Shown: positions 1 through 5,934 of the stretch, one piece after another
Layout: the number at the start of each line of letters is the position of its first letter
Numbering within the stretch: position 1 is the first letter of the stretch
From: Firmicutes bacterium UBA5486
GTDB taxonomy: Bacteria > Bacillota > UBA4882 > UBA10575
Assembly: GCA_002427045.1 (NCBI GenBank)
Contig: DIPO01000048.1
Coordinates: 1-10,709 of the forward strand
Length of the DNA stretch: 10,709 bases
Direction of reading: 5' to 3'
Notes under the pieces: generated by a model
The model's input: only the letters and a program-made list of their open reading frames with translations
What the model was told of the DNA's origin: nothing
Database searches by the model: none
Position numbers and translations under genes: made by a program

Positions 1-163
1 TCGCGACATCGCAAATAGCTCTTCTATTTTGCTTTACCTAAGATATTTAGGGAATTGCTTAATTTTTACACTAACTTGTATAGACTATCATTACTAGATG
101 AATTAACGGACACCAAGTTGCATAATGCAATTCTTTTAGTCATTAAATACTCCAAATTTTGTA

Positions 164-385
164 TTAATCATTATTCTCCTGAAACTCAGGATTTGCTGTT
201 TTTACAATCTTCTTAATCCCTTTCTCCAGCTTAACCCGGGGAATGAGAATTAAGCGCCCACAAGTTTGGCATTTAAGACGAAAATCCATCCCCACTCTCA
301 AAACTTCCCAATCGGTTCCGCCACAAGGATGAGGTTTTTTCATCTGAACCTGATCACCAATAAACAGTTTCAAAGGTCCCTTCAT
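164..385 (-). CDS. DUF951-family small protein
   Basis: A 73-aa protein that I recognise as DUF951, a small Bacillota family of unknown role, normally about 65 aa. It is probably cytosolic, as there is no signal peptide or membrane segment. The body has the family pattern: a basic N-terminal strand, HPCGG at residues 19-23, then LKCQTCGR with Cys39 and Cys42. Together with Cys21 these could bind a metal. The C-terminus is a short basic and acidic tail. The ATG at 383-385 is preceded by a GAGGAGG ribosome binding site (394-400) that lies directly against the lipM stop codon, so the gene is the last of the gcvH-lipM operon (15-bp gap). No clear terminator follows before the window edge. The family call is fairly firm; the function is unknown, and the link to lipoate metabolism is context only. 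Confidence 0.85.
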   Translation of the reverse strand: MKGPLKLFIGDQVQMKKPHPCGGTDWEVLRVGMDFRLKCQTCGRLILIPRVKLEKGIKKIVKTANPEFQENND

Positions 386-400
386 TGAAATAACCTCCTC

Positions 401-1246
401 TTACTTAATCTCTTCCCTTCTTCTCCAGCTCCCTTTTGTCCCCCGTTCTTCATTCCAAAGGGGATTTGAATACTTTTCAGTTTCAAGCTTCTGAGCCAGA
501 CTAATCTCTTTTGCTGTCAGAGGCAGCTTTCTCCAAGAAACTCCTAAAGATTCTCCTAGGCCTTCAACTAAAGAAGATATTACTTCGCTTTTTTCCGGAT
601 AATATCCCAAAATTTCTTGCAAACCGATTACACTTTGTTGTAATCTCTTACCTACAGCAGTATAGTCCTCCCGGCGGGTTCCCCCCATCAGTTCCAAGTA
701 AATCAAAGGATCAAATGTAATGAGGATTGAACCATGCTGTAAAAGAGAACCGCCTCTTCGTAACTGAGCACTACCCACTAACTTTTTTCCCGCTGCAGTA
801 ATCTCATACCAAGAAGGGGAAGCAAAGCAAGCTCGGGAATGAGCTTCCCGCTGCTTAATACCCTCTGCCAGCTGTACCTGGAGGCCAAGGAGTTCAAAGC
901 CCCTTTTTAAACCCTTTGCAATTCGTAGATAATCTGCCAGAACCGGCCCGGTAAAACCTTCCTTTTCCCCTGCAATCAAGGAGTAAGTTATCTCATCATC
1001 ATGAAAGACAGCACGTCCTCCTGTCGGCCTTTTTACATAATCCACCTTTTTCCCCCGAACAAGAGTACGTTCTGCTTTTGTTAATGGGTTTTGGAAACAT
1101 CCAAAAGAAAGAGCCGGAGGATCCCAACCATAAAAACGCAAAGTTATAGGTGAAGCCCCCTCTTGATGCCCAGTTAATATTGCTTCATCTACTGCCATGT
1201 TCCAGGCGGCCGTTCCGGCCGTCCAGGGAAGAAGGCGTCCGATCAT
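401..1246 (-). CDS. lipM: Octanoyltransferase LipM (lipoate biosynthesis)
   Basis: A 281-aa member of the biotin/lipoate protein ligase (BPL_LplA_LipB) superfamily, close in length to Bacillus LipM (about 278 aa). LipM moves octanoate from acyl carrier protein to the lipoyl lysine of GcvH; LipA and LipL then finish and redistribute lipoate. Visible motifs are KRPTGGRAVFHDDEITYS at residues 72-89 (substrate-binding loop), RACFASPSWYE with the probable catalytic Cys140, and GKKLVGSAQ at 153-161 with the conserved lysine pair, followed by LLQHGSI. The cysteine in the CFxxPSxYE context favours an octanoyltransferase over an ATP-using LplA. The ATG overlaps the gcvH TGA (ATGA), so the two are translationally coupled. 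Pairing with gcvH on the same transcript strongly supports LipM. LipL is the main alternative, as both belong to the same superfamily. Confidence 0.88.
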   Translation of the reverse strand: MIGRLLPWTAGTAAWNMAVDEAILTGHQEGASPITLRFYGWDPPALSFGCFQNPLTKAERTLVRGKKVDYVKRPTGGRAVFHDDEITYSLIAGEKEGFTGPVLADYLRIAKGLKRGFELLGLQVQLAEGIKQREAHSRACFASPSWYEITAAGKKLVGSAQLRRGGSLLQHGSILITFDPLIYLELMGGTRREDYTAVGKRLQQSVIGLQEILGYYPEKSEVISSLVEGLGESLGVSWRKLPLTAKEISLAQKLETEKYSNPLWNEERGTKGSWRRREEIK

Positions 1247-1623
1247 TCTTCACCAATCAGCTTCTGATACTCTTTGGCAGAGATAAGCTTCTCCAGTTCA
1301 TCCGGATCCGTTACTTCAATCTCTGCAATCCAACCTTTCTCGTAAGGATCTTGGTTAATTAGTTCCGGGCTATGCTGTAAATCATCGTTTACCTCTAATA
1401 CCTCACCTGTAATCGGAGCAAAAATATCCGAAACTGCCTTAACCGATTCAATACTAGCAATCGCTTCTTTGGCTTTTACCTTTTCCCCCGCTGCCGGAAG
1501 GTCAACATAAACTACATCACCAAGCTCCTCCTGGGCATATTCAGTAATACCCACTATTACCCGATCCTTTTCCACCCGGACCCATTCATGATCTTCAGTA
1601 TATCTTAGATTGGATGGAACCAT
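1243..1623 (-). CDS. gcvH: Glycine cleavage system H protein
   Basis: A full-length 126-aa lipoyl-carrier protein. In glycine cleavage it shuttles the aminomethyl group between the P, T and L proteins. In Bacillota it is also the first acceptor of octanoate in lipoate synthesis. The lipoyl-lysine loop reads SIESVKAVSD with the modified residue at Lys62, in the middle of a biotinyl/lipoyl-type beta barrel; the N-terminus (RYTEDHEWVR) is typical. The ATG at 1621-1623 has a GGAGGTA ribosome binding site about 8 bases upstream. It is the first gene of the operon, served by the promoter at 1682-1710, and its stop overlaps lipM. No gcvP or gcvT gene is visible here, so within this window the protein's evident role is as LipM substrate. 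Confidence 0.97.
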   Translation of the reverse strand: MVPSNLRYTEDHEWVRVEKDRVIVGITEYAQEELGDVVYVDLPAAGEKVKAKEAIASIESVKAVSDIFAPITGEVLEVNDDLQHSPELINQDPYEKGWIAEIEVTDPDELEKLISAKEYQKLIGEE

Positions 1624-1681
1624 GGCAATCTACCTCCATTCCCGTTTTATATAAGGATTTTAGTCCCAAATATTTAAGTTA

Positions 1682-1710
1682 ATCATATAATGAAGAAGCC
1701 AACTTGTAAA
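1682..1710 (-). promoter_or_regulatory. SigA-type promoter of gcvH-lipM-DUF951
   Basis: On the minus strand TTTACA (1705-1710) is followed after exactly 17 bases by TATGAT (1682-1687). This predicts a start near 1675 and a leader of about 50 nt, too short for a glycine riboswitch. The -10 overlaps a plus-strand TATAAT (1686-1691), so a divergent promoter for the 28-codon ORF could compete here, but that one lacks a recognisable -35. Confidence 0.65.
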
Positions 1711-1748
1711 TAGACTAGCAAAGATTTTTCCCAAAAGGAGGTTAAATT

Positions 1749-1835
1749 ATGTGCCCTTTACTTGCCCGCGTTTTAAACCCCTTTTTAAAAAAGCGGGGAA
1801 AAACAATGATCCTAATTTTTCAACGCAATAAATAG
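1749..1835 (+). CDS. Putative 28-aa cationic microprotein
   Basis: A 28-codon ORF starting MCPLLARVLN and ending in a basic tail (FQRNK). It has seven Lys/Arg residues, no acidic residue, and two hydrophobic stretches. I do not recognise it. Support for translation is an AAGGAGG ribosome binding site (1735-1741) seven bases before the ATG. A perfect terminator starts six bases after the TAG. A TATAAT lies at 1686-1691, but no good -35 is visible at the right distance. It stands alone on the plus strand between two minus-strand operons. It could be a small toxin-like or membrane-active peptide, or the end of a small RNA that happens to contain an ORF. Coding is likely but unproven. Confidence 0.5.
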   Translation: MCPLLARVLNPFLKKRGKTMILIFQRNK

Positions 1836-1840
1836 CTTGA

Positions 1841-1876
1841 AAAAACCTCCTAAAATTGGAGGTTTTTATTTTTTCC
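1841..1876 (+). terminator. Rho-independent terminator after the 28-aa ORF
   Basis: A perfect 10-bp stem (AAAAACCTCC at 1841-1850 with GGAGGTTTTT at 1858-1867) encloses a 7-base loop and runs into a T-rich tract. It ends the plus-strand unit. A-runs on the left side mean it could also stop minus-strand transcription coming from bioY. Confidence 0.85.
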
Positions 1877-2034
1877 TTTTTACGCTGGATCTACTTATTT
1901 GAAGTAGTTTAAAGAATCTCATATTTTATCCTCAAGTCCCAACTTTCTCTGTCTCATCATTGGTTTGAAAGTTCTAGTAATTGCTTAATTTTAGTGTGGT
2001 TAAATGGATGCTAAAGGCAATTAGGCAATTCCTT

Positions 2035-2595
2035 TTATATATTAGATAATCTATCCAAAATCGTCGGAGTTACTCCGGCAACAACTAAAGATTTTGCTAT
2101 ATCTCCAACCATAAACGGTAGCATCCCCAGTACAATTTGGAAGAAGGGAACAGGATTCTTTAATACAAAAAGATTAATCAGATAGATATGGGGTACTCCA
2201 ATCAGATAAACAGCTACCATCCCGGCAAGGGAGATTCCAAAGCAATTAAGGAAAGTCGGTTTTTTAAGTACCGATCCAAGCCACCCCGTTAAGGCCGCAG
2301 CTAAGACAAAACCAAGAATAAACCCGAAACTTGGCCGTAATAGATAACCAGGCCCCCCTCCCTGCGTAAACACAGGAACCCCAATCAAACCTAGCAATAC
2401 ATAAATCCCCTGACTAAGAGCTGCATAGCGGGGTCCCAGAATCAACCCCGACATCATCACCATCAAAGTCTGTAAAGTAAAAGGAACAGGGGGAATAAAA
2501 TTAATCTGGAGATAAGCGCCAATCCAAGTTAAAGTAGAAAATAGCGCCGTTAGTACCATCTTTTCTGTTCGGTTCCGTTTCTTGATCCAATGCAT
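2035..2595 (-). CDS. bioY: Biotin ECF transporter S component BioY
   Basis: A 186-aa hydrophobic membrane protein with about six transmembrane segments and the BioY family signature: FTLQTLMVMMSG-type segment near residues 40-50, GPRYAALSQGIYVLLGLIGVPVF at 54-76, and the GGPGYLLRPSFGFILGF block at 80-96. BioY binds biotin at the membrane and works alone or with the shared EcfAT module, which is not in this window. The ATG shares one base with the birA stop (TAATG), and its ribosome binding site (AAGGAGCG) lies inside the birA end, so translation is coupled. It falls under the BirA operator at 3664-3695. The 3' region to 1877 shows no convincing dedicated terminator, only a short direct repeat (GGCAATTA-type) near 2019-2033. 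Confidence 0.95.
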   Translation of the reverse strand: MHWIKKRNRTEKMVLTALFSTLTWIGAYLQINFIPPVPFTLQTLMVMMSGLILGPRYAALSQGIYVLLGLIGVPVFTQGGGPGYLLRPSFGFILGFVLAAALTGWLGSVLKKPTFLNCFGISLAGMVAVYLIGVPHIYLINLFVLKNPVPFFQIVLGMLPFMVGDIAKSLVVAGVTPTILDRLSNI

Positions 2596-3572
2596 TATTC
2601 TCGCTCCTTATTAATCAGATTTACATCACCGGTAATTACTCTAAACTTTTCTCCATCTTTTTCCAAAATCAGACTGCCATCCTCTGCAATCTCTACAGCT
2701 GTTCCAGAAAGTGTCTTTACTCCTCCATTCACTACTACTTTGCGTCCCAGGGTAAATGTATACTTGCGGCAGTAATCTAAAACATGGTCAAAACCTTCTT
2801 TTAAAGCCTGGAAATACTCCTCCTCCATCACTTCGAGATATCTGCGGAGAAGAACTTTACGATCAATTTGTCCACCACAAACCATCGCCAGCGATCCCGC
2901 CTTATCCCGGAGTTCCTCCGGAAAGTCTTCCGGCTTTTGGTTAGCATTGATTCCCACTCCTAAAATAAGATACTCCAGCCTCCCCATCTCACCTACCAGC
3001 TCCGTAAGGATCCCAGAGATCTTCCGTCCCTCTAAATACAGATCATTTGGCCATTTTACTAAAGGACGAACTCCTAACACCTCAAAAATCGTCCGTGAAA
3101 GAGCTACTGCAGCCACTAAAGTCAGTTTTGAAAGTTCGGCCGGAGGCAATTTTGGAGCGAGGAGTAAACTCATCCAAATACCTACCCCTGGCGGGGAAAA
3201 CCAGTTCCTACCCAAACGGCCACGGCCTTTGGTTTGACTCTCTGCCATAATTACCGTACCTTCAGCAAGCGAACCAAGCATCTTTTTGGCCTGCAAATTA
3301 GTTGAAGGAAGTTCATCATAATACTCCATGTTTTTACCTATCAGTTGTGTTTTTAATCCTTTACCTATCTCCCAGGGATACAGCTTATCTGGTTTAGAGC
3401 AAAGGAGATACCCTTTACGGGGAAATGCTTTGATTTCATAACCCAATTCGCGTAAAACCTCTATCTGTTTCCAGACCGCAGCCCGGGTTACTCCCAACTG
3501 CTCTGCTAAATCTTCTCCGGATATATACTCTGTTTGATCCAGTAAATCAATAATCTTAGCTAGTTTCAGCAC
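2595..3572 (-). CDS. birA: Bifunctional biotin protein ligase / biotin operon repressor
   Basis: A 325-aa Class II BirA. It activates biotin to biotinyl-5'-AMP and attaches it to carboxylase carrier proteins; when carriers are saturated the holo-dimer represses biotin genes. The N-terminal winged helix (about 1-60; DLAEQLGVTRAAVWKQIEVL) is intact, so it should bind DNA. The ligase core has GRGRLGRNW at 116-124, KWPNDLYL at 173-180, Lys184 in RKISGIL, and GVGIN at 205-209. The C-terminal 50 residues form the SH3-like cap. The start is a GTG at 3570-3572, with AGAGGG about ten bases upstream. The gene leads the birA-bioY pair and lies behind an operator that the protein itself should recognise. 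Confidence 0.96.
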   Translation of the reverse strand: MLKLAKIIDLLDQTEYISGEDLAEQLGVTRAAVWKQIEVLRELGYEIKAFPRKGYLLCSKPDKLYPWEIGKGLKTQLIGKNMEYYDELPSTNLQAKKMLGSLAEGTVIMAESQTKGRGRLGRNWFSPPGVGIWMSLLLAPKLPPAELSKLTLVAAVALSRTIFEVLGVRPLVKWPNDLYLEGRKISGILTELVGEMGRLEYLILGVGINANQKPEDFPEELRDKAGSLAMVCGGQIDRKVLLRRYLEVMEEEYFQALKEGFDHVLDYCRKYTFTLGRKVVVNGGVKTLSGTAVEIAEDGSLILEKDGEKFRVITGDVNLINKERE

Positions 3573-3641
3573 TTAATCACGCCCTCTTTTCTGTGCAGCA
3601 TTTCTATGAATTCATCGCGATGCTTCTAGCTCGCAGCTCAA

Positions 3642-3670
3642 AGTTTAAGTCATTTTGATCTCTTTGTCAA
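3642..3670 (-). promoter_or_regulatory. Promoter of birA-bioY
   Basis: On the minus strand a perfect TTGACA (3665-3670) lies 17 bases from TAAACT (3642-3647), predicting a start near 3635 and a leader of about 60 nt before the GTG. The -35 box is inside the left half-site of the BirA-type operator, so bound BirA would block RNA polymerase. Confidence 0.75.
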
Positions 3671-3695
3671 CCTCTGTTTTGTTTATGGTTTACAT
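3664..3695. promoter_or_regulatory. BirA operator (biotin box)
   Basis: An interrupted palindrome: TTGTCAACC (3664-3672), 14-base spacer, GGTTTACAT (3687-3695). The half-sites match in seven of nine positions. They fit the known BirA signal, which is of the form TTGTNAACC, spacer of 14-16, GGTTNACAA. It overlaps the birA -35, which fits autorepression of birA and bioY by biotin-loaded BirA. Confidence 0.82.
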
Positions 3696-3763
3696 ATATT
3701 TTATCCCTAGACTTCTTCCCTCTTATGGGGAAGTAACTATCCCGAAAACAACTCCGGTTTTTC

Positions 3764-3792
3764 TTGCATTTCCTACTCCGAAAGTATAAAAT
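3764..3792 (+). promoter_or_regulatory. Promoter of the TM1266-ABC operon leader
   Basis: TTGCAT (3764-3769), a 17-base spacer and TAAAAT (3787-3792) predict a start near 3799. That places the start just in front of the first leader hairpin, leaving about 160 nt before the first start codon. Confidence 0.6.
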
Positions 3793-3798
3793 AAAAAT

Positions 3799-3942
3799 GA
3801 ACTTCTACGGAGTCAGGTGCTCCTTACTCCAAAGAACCAATAATTTAAAACCTGAGGCCAAGGCTTAGCCTGAAGCGAAGGGGTATACTTATTCATACCT
3901 GAAACTTTAATTTAAGCCTGTCTCTTTAAGACAGGCTCTTTT
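3799..3942 (+). ncRNA. Candidate riboswitch/attenuator leader, class unknown
   Basis: A structured 5' leader between the promoter and the first operon gene. Elements in order: hairpin GGAG/CTCC (3809-3812 with 3820-3823), whose loop carries TCAGGT (3813-3818). That loop is complementary to ACCTGA at 3850-3855 and to a second identical copy at 3897-3902, so a pseudoknot with two rival partners is possible. GGAGT (3809-3813) can instead pair with ACTCC (3826-3830). AGGC/GCCT forms a short hairpin around 3861-3871. GGTAT/ATACC forms a hairpin at 3882-3899. A strong terminator ends it. AGGCT at 3861-3865 could also pair with AGCCT in the terminator's left arm (3915-3919), a possible antiterminator. 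It does not match the TPP, cobalamin, SAM, FMN, glycine, THF or T-box cores that I know. That it is regulatory is inferred. Confidence 0.55.
3915..3942 (+). terminator. Leader terminator upstream of the TM1266-ABC operon
   Basis: A perfect 9-bp stem, AGCCTGTCT (3915-3923) with AGACAGGCT (3929-3937), has a 5-base loop and is followed by CTTTT. It sits five bases before the TGGAGG ribosome binding site of the first gene, so it can only make sense as a conditional (attenuating) terminator. Confidence 0.8.
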
Positions 3943-3959
3943 AATCTGGAGGTTATGAA

Positions 3960-4211
3960 ATGGAAACAAAAAGAATTGGCGTAATCAGCATTGTCCTTGA
4001 AAACCCTTCCGCTGTTCAAGAAAGGCTAAACCAATATATTAGCGAAGCCGGGCAGATTATCATCGGGCGGCTCGGAATCCCTTACCGGGAAAGAAATGTC
4101 GCTGTCCTAGCCTTGCTGGTAGATGGGACCAATGATGAGATTAATTCTCTCACCGGCCGTCTCGGCTCGCTCCCCGGTGTTAATGTCAGGGCAGCCTTGG
4201 CTAAAAACTAA
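3960..4211 (+). CDS. TM1266-family small protein (iron-only hydrogenase system putative regulator)
   Basis: An 83-aa protein of the TM1266 family, named for a Thermotoga protein with an ACT/ferredoxin-like fold and often found beside [FeFe]-hydrogenase maturation genes. The recognisable pattern is KRIGVISIVLENP near the start, a helix, then the block IIIGRLGIPYRERNVAVLALLVDG (about residues 34-57) and LTGRLGSLPGVNVRAALAKN at the end. It is cytosolic. The molecular role is not established; a small-molecule or protein-binding regulator is the usual guess. The chosen ATG has TGGAGG nine bases upstream; an ATG at 3955 is out of frame. No hydrogenase genes are in the window. Instead it heads an ABC importer operon, 16 bases before the binding-protein gene, so here it may sense or serve whatever is imported. 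Confidence 0.85.
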   Translation: METKRIGVISIVLENPSAVQERLNQYISEAGQIIIGRLGIPYRERNVAVLALLVDGTNDEINSLTGRLGSLPGVNVRAALAKN

Positions 4212-4227
4212 AATGGAGGGATTATTT

Positions 4228-5193
4228 ATGCAAAAAAACTCATTAATAGTACTCTTACTCATCTCAATTCTTCTTCTGGCTTACCCATTAGCGGCAATGG
4301 AAGAGACTAAAGTGAATGTAATGGTGCTTTCCGGCACCACTGGCCTTTCTCTTGTAAAGATGCTGGAGGAAAAGCCAACTCTCATCCCAAAAGTCTCTAT
4401 TGATTATACAGTTATTAAGAGCCCCGACCAGATGGTAGCAAAGATTGTCTCTGGTGACGCTCAAATTGCGGCTCTCCCTACTAACCTGGCCTCTATACTT
4501 TATAACCGTGGCCTTCCAATCCAATTAGCAGCAGTAACTAATTGGGGGGTTATGTATATAGTAGGCCAAGATGCCGGGATCTCCTCTTGGAAAGATCTGA
4601 AAGGAAAGGAAATCGGGGTTACCGGTAAAGGCAGCACCCCAGATCTTCTTTTTCGCTATTTTCTCTCTGCTAATGGTTTAGACCCGGAAAAGGATGTACA
4701 GATTCAATATTATCCTACCCCGGCTGAGCTTGCTCAATTGGCAATTGCGGGCAAAGTTAGTCTGGCCACTCTTCCGGAACCATGGGTGACAGAAGTTATT
4801 AAACGGGCACCTTCCTTTAATATTCTCCTGGACTACCAGAAAGAATGGCAACATCTCGAAGGCAGGAAGGAATCCTACCCCCAAAGTTCATTAGTTGTTA
4901 ATACTACGCTTGTACAGGATAATCCAGGATTTGTTAGGGAATTTTTAAAAGCCGCCGGCGCTTCCAGCACCTGGGTAGTTAATAATCCTCAGGAAGCAGG
5001 CAGGCTTGCTCATAAGCATCTTTTTATCTCCGCTGATGCGGCTTTAGATGCGATTCCCCGTTGCAATCTTCGGTTTATTGAGAGCTATAAGGTCAAAGAA
5101 GAAGTAGAATACTTCCTTGGTAAACTTCTTTCTTTCCAACCGCAATCCATTGGAGGGAAATTACCCGATGAAAGTTTCTACTTACAAAAATAA
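4228..5193 (+). CDS. ABC transporter substrate-binding protein, NitT/TauT (NMT1-like) type
   Basis: A 321-aa periplasmic-binding-like protein. After an N-terminal signal (hydrophobic core residues 6-22, likely cleavage after LAA at 21-23), the mature part follows the SsuA/NrtA/ThiY fold: IVSGDAQIAALPTNLASILYNRG, then DLKGKEIGVTGKGSTPDLLFRYFL and the ATLPEPWVTE segment. It should capture a small organic or anionic solute for the permease and ATPase downstream; the substrate cannot be read from sequence. There is no lipobox cysteine near the cleavage site, unusual for a single-membrane Bacillota binding protein. The ATG at 4228 has TGGAGGG nine bases upstream; an in-frame ATG at 4123 would overlap the previous gene and has no ribosome binding site. 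The end overlaps the permease by 26 bases. Confidence 0.88.
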   Translation: MQKNSLIVLLLISILLLAYPLAAMEETKVNVMVLSGTTGLSLVKMLEEKPTLIPKVSIDYTVIKSPDQMVAKIVSGDAQIAALPTNLASILYNRGLPIQLAAVTNWGVMYIVGQDAGISSWKDLKGKEIGVTGKGSTPDLLFRYFLSANGLDPEKDVQIQYYPTPAELAQLAIAGKVSLATLPEPWVTEVIKRAPSFNILLDYQKEWQHLEGRKESYPQSSLVVNTTLVQDNPGFVREFLKAAGASSTWVVNNPQEAGRLAHKHLFISADAALDAIPRCNLRFIESYKVKEEVEYFLGKLLSFQPQSIGGKLPDESFYLQK

Positions 5194-5923
5194 TCTTCTC
5201 GTTCTCGGTTCGGTCCTGGCAATTATCATCATTTGGCATGTAGCTGCCGTAGTAGTCGGGAAGGAGATTCTCCTTCCCGGCCCGGGCCTGACCGGTAAAA
5301 GTATTTTTCAAATTATGGGACGAGAGAGCTTCTGGCAACATCTTAGCGCTACCCTAATAAGAGGTATTGCCGGCTTCAGTCTTTCATTTCTGGTAGGGCT
5401 AGTCTTTGGTGTTTTATCCGGACTTAACCGTAAATTTGAAGCTTTTTTCCAACCCTGGCTAGTCTTACTTCGAAGTACCCCGTCCATGGCTTTAATTCTG
5501 CTAGCTTTAATCTGGTTTAAATCGGATTCCGTAGCCTTATTCGTTACTTTTCTGGTAGTTTTCCCGATTATTACTCAGAATGTTTCCGAAGGTATCCAGC
5601 AAATTGATCCCCGGCTAAAAGAGATGGCTCTAATCTATCATGTCAGCCCTTCCAGAATCCTTCGCCAGATGTATCTACCTGCTATTTTACCTTATATCGC
5701 CGCCGGAGGTGCCGCTGGCCTGGGTCTGACCTGGAAAGTTATGATCGCGGCTGAAGTAATTGCTAACCCCAGATTAGGAATTGGGACACAAATGGATGCC
5801 GCCCGGATCTTTCTGCAAACTCCGGAGGTCTTTGCCTGGACTGCGGTAGTCGTCTCTATTGGTTTACTCTTCGATCGGGCCCTTGAAGTTTTCATCCGCA
5901 AGAAATTACTATACTGGGAGTGA
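5168..5923 (+). CDS. ABC transporter permease, NitT/TauT (BPD_transp_1) type
   Basis: A 251-aa integral membrane protein with about six transmembrane segments. It forms the channel (as a homodimer) for the solute delivered by the upstream binding protein. The cytoplasmic EAA loop that docks the ATPase is clear at residues 141-175: EGIQQIDPRLKEMA, then VSPSRILRQMYLPAILPYI. The segment LLRSTPSMALILLALIWF and the GLGLTWKVMIAAEVIANPRLGIG block are typical of SsuC/TauC-like permeases. The start at 5168 is chosen because TTGGAGGG sits nine bases upstream; the earlier in-frame ATG at 5117 lies inside the binding-protein gene without a ribosome binding site. Its stop codon overlaps a possible GTG start of the ATPase. 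Confidence 0.93.
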   Translation: MKVSTYKNNLLVLGSVLAIIIIWHVAAVVVGKEILLPGPGLTGKSIFQIMGRESFWQHLSATLIRGIAGFSLSFLVGLVFGVLSGLNRKFEAFFQPWLVLLRSTPSMALILLALIWFKSDSVALFVTFLVVFPIITQNVSEGIQQIDPRLKEMALIYHVSPSRILRQMYLPAILPYIAAGGAAGLGLTWKVMIAAEVIANPRLGIGTQMDAARIFLQTPEVFAWTAVVVSIGLLFDRALEVFIRKKLLYWE

Positions 5924-5934
5924 AGGTCAATTTG

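Noticed and set aside
66..143. 25-codon minus-strand ORF near the left edge with a weak GGAG site
   Set aside because: No promoter or terminator, ordinary composition and nothing recognisable; likely chance.
1624..1681. Glycine riboswitch upstream of gcvH
   Set aside because: The leader from the predicted start is only about 50 nt and lacks the tandem glycine aptamer cores.
3715..3733. CTTCCC/GGGAAG dyad between the divergent birA and ABC promoters
   Set aside because: A 6-bp stem that is not followed by a T-run and does not overlap either promoter; could be an operator but nothing supports it.
3799..3942. TPP riboswitch or T-box in the operon leader
   Set aside because: AACCTGA and a GGGG run recall the TPP 3' core, but the CTGAGA element, the GCGTAGGGAA motif and the order of stems are missing. 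No T-box GGTGG-ACCGCG sequence is present.
4123..4227. In-frame upstream ATG extending the binding protein by 35 residues
   Set aside because: It lies inside the TM1266-family gene, has no ribosome binding site, and would bury the signal peptide; ATG 4228 has TGGAGGG at the right distance.
5117..5167. Upstream in-frame ATG for the permease
   Set aside because: It is within the binding-protein gene without a ribosome binding site; ATG 5168 has TTGGAGGG and fits the family N-terminus.
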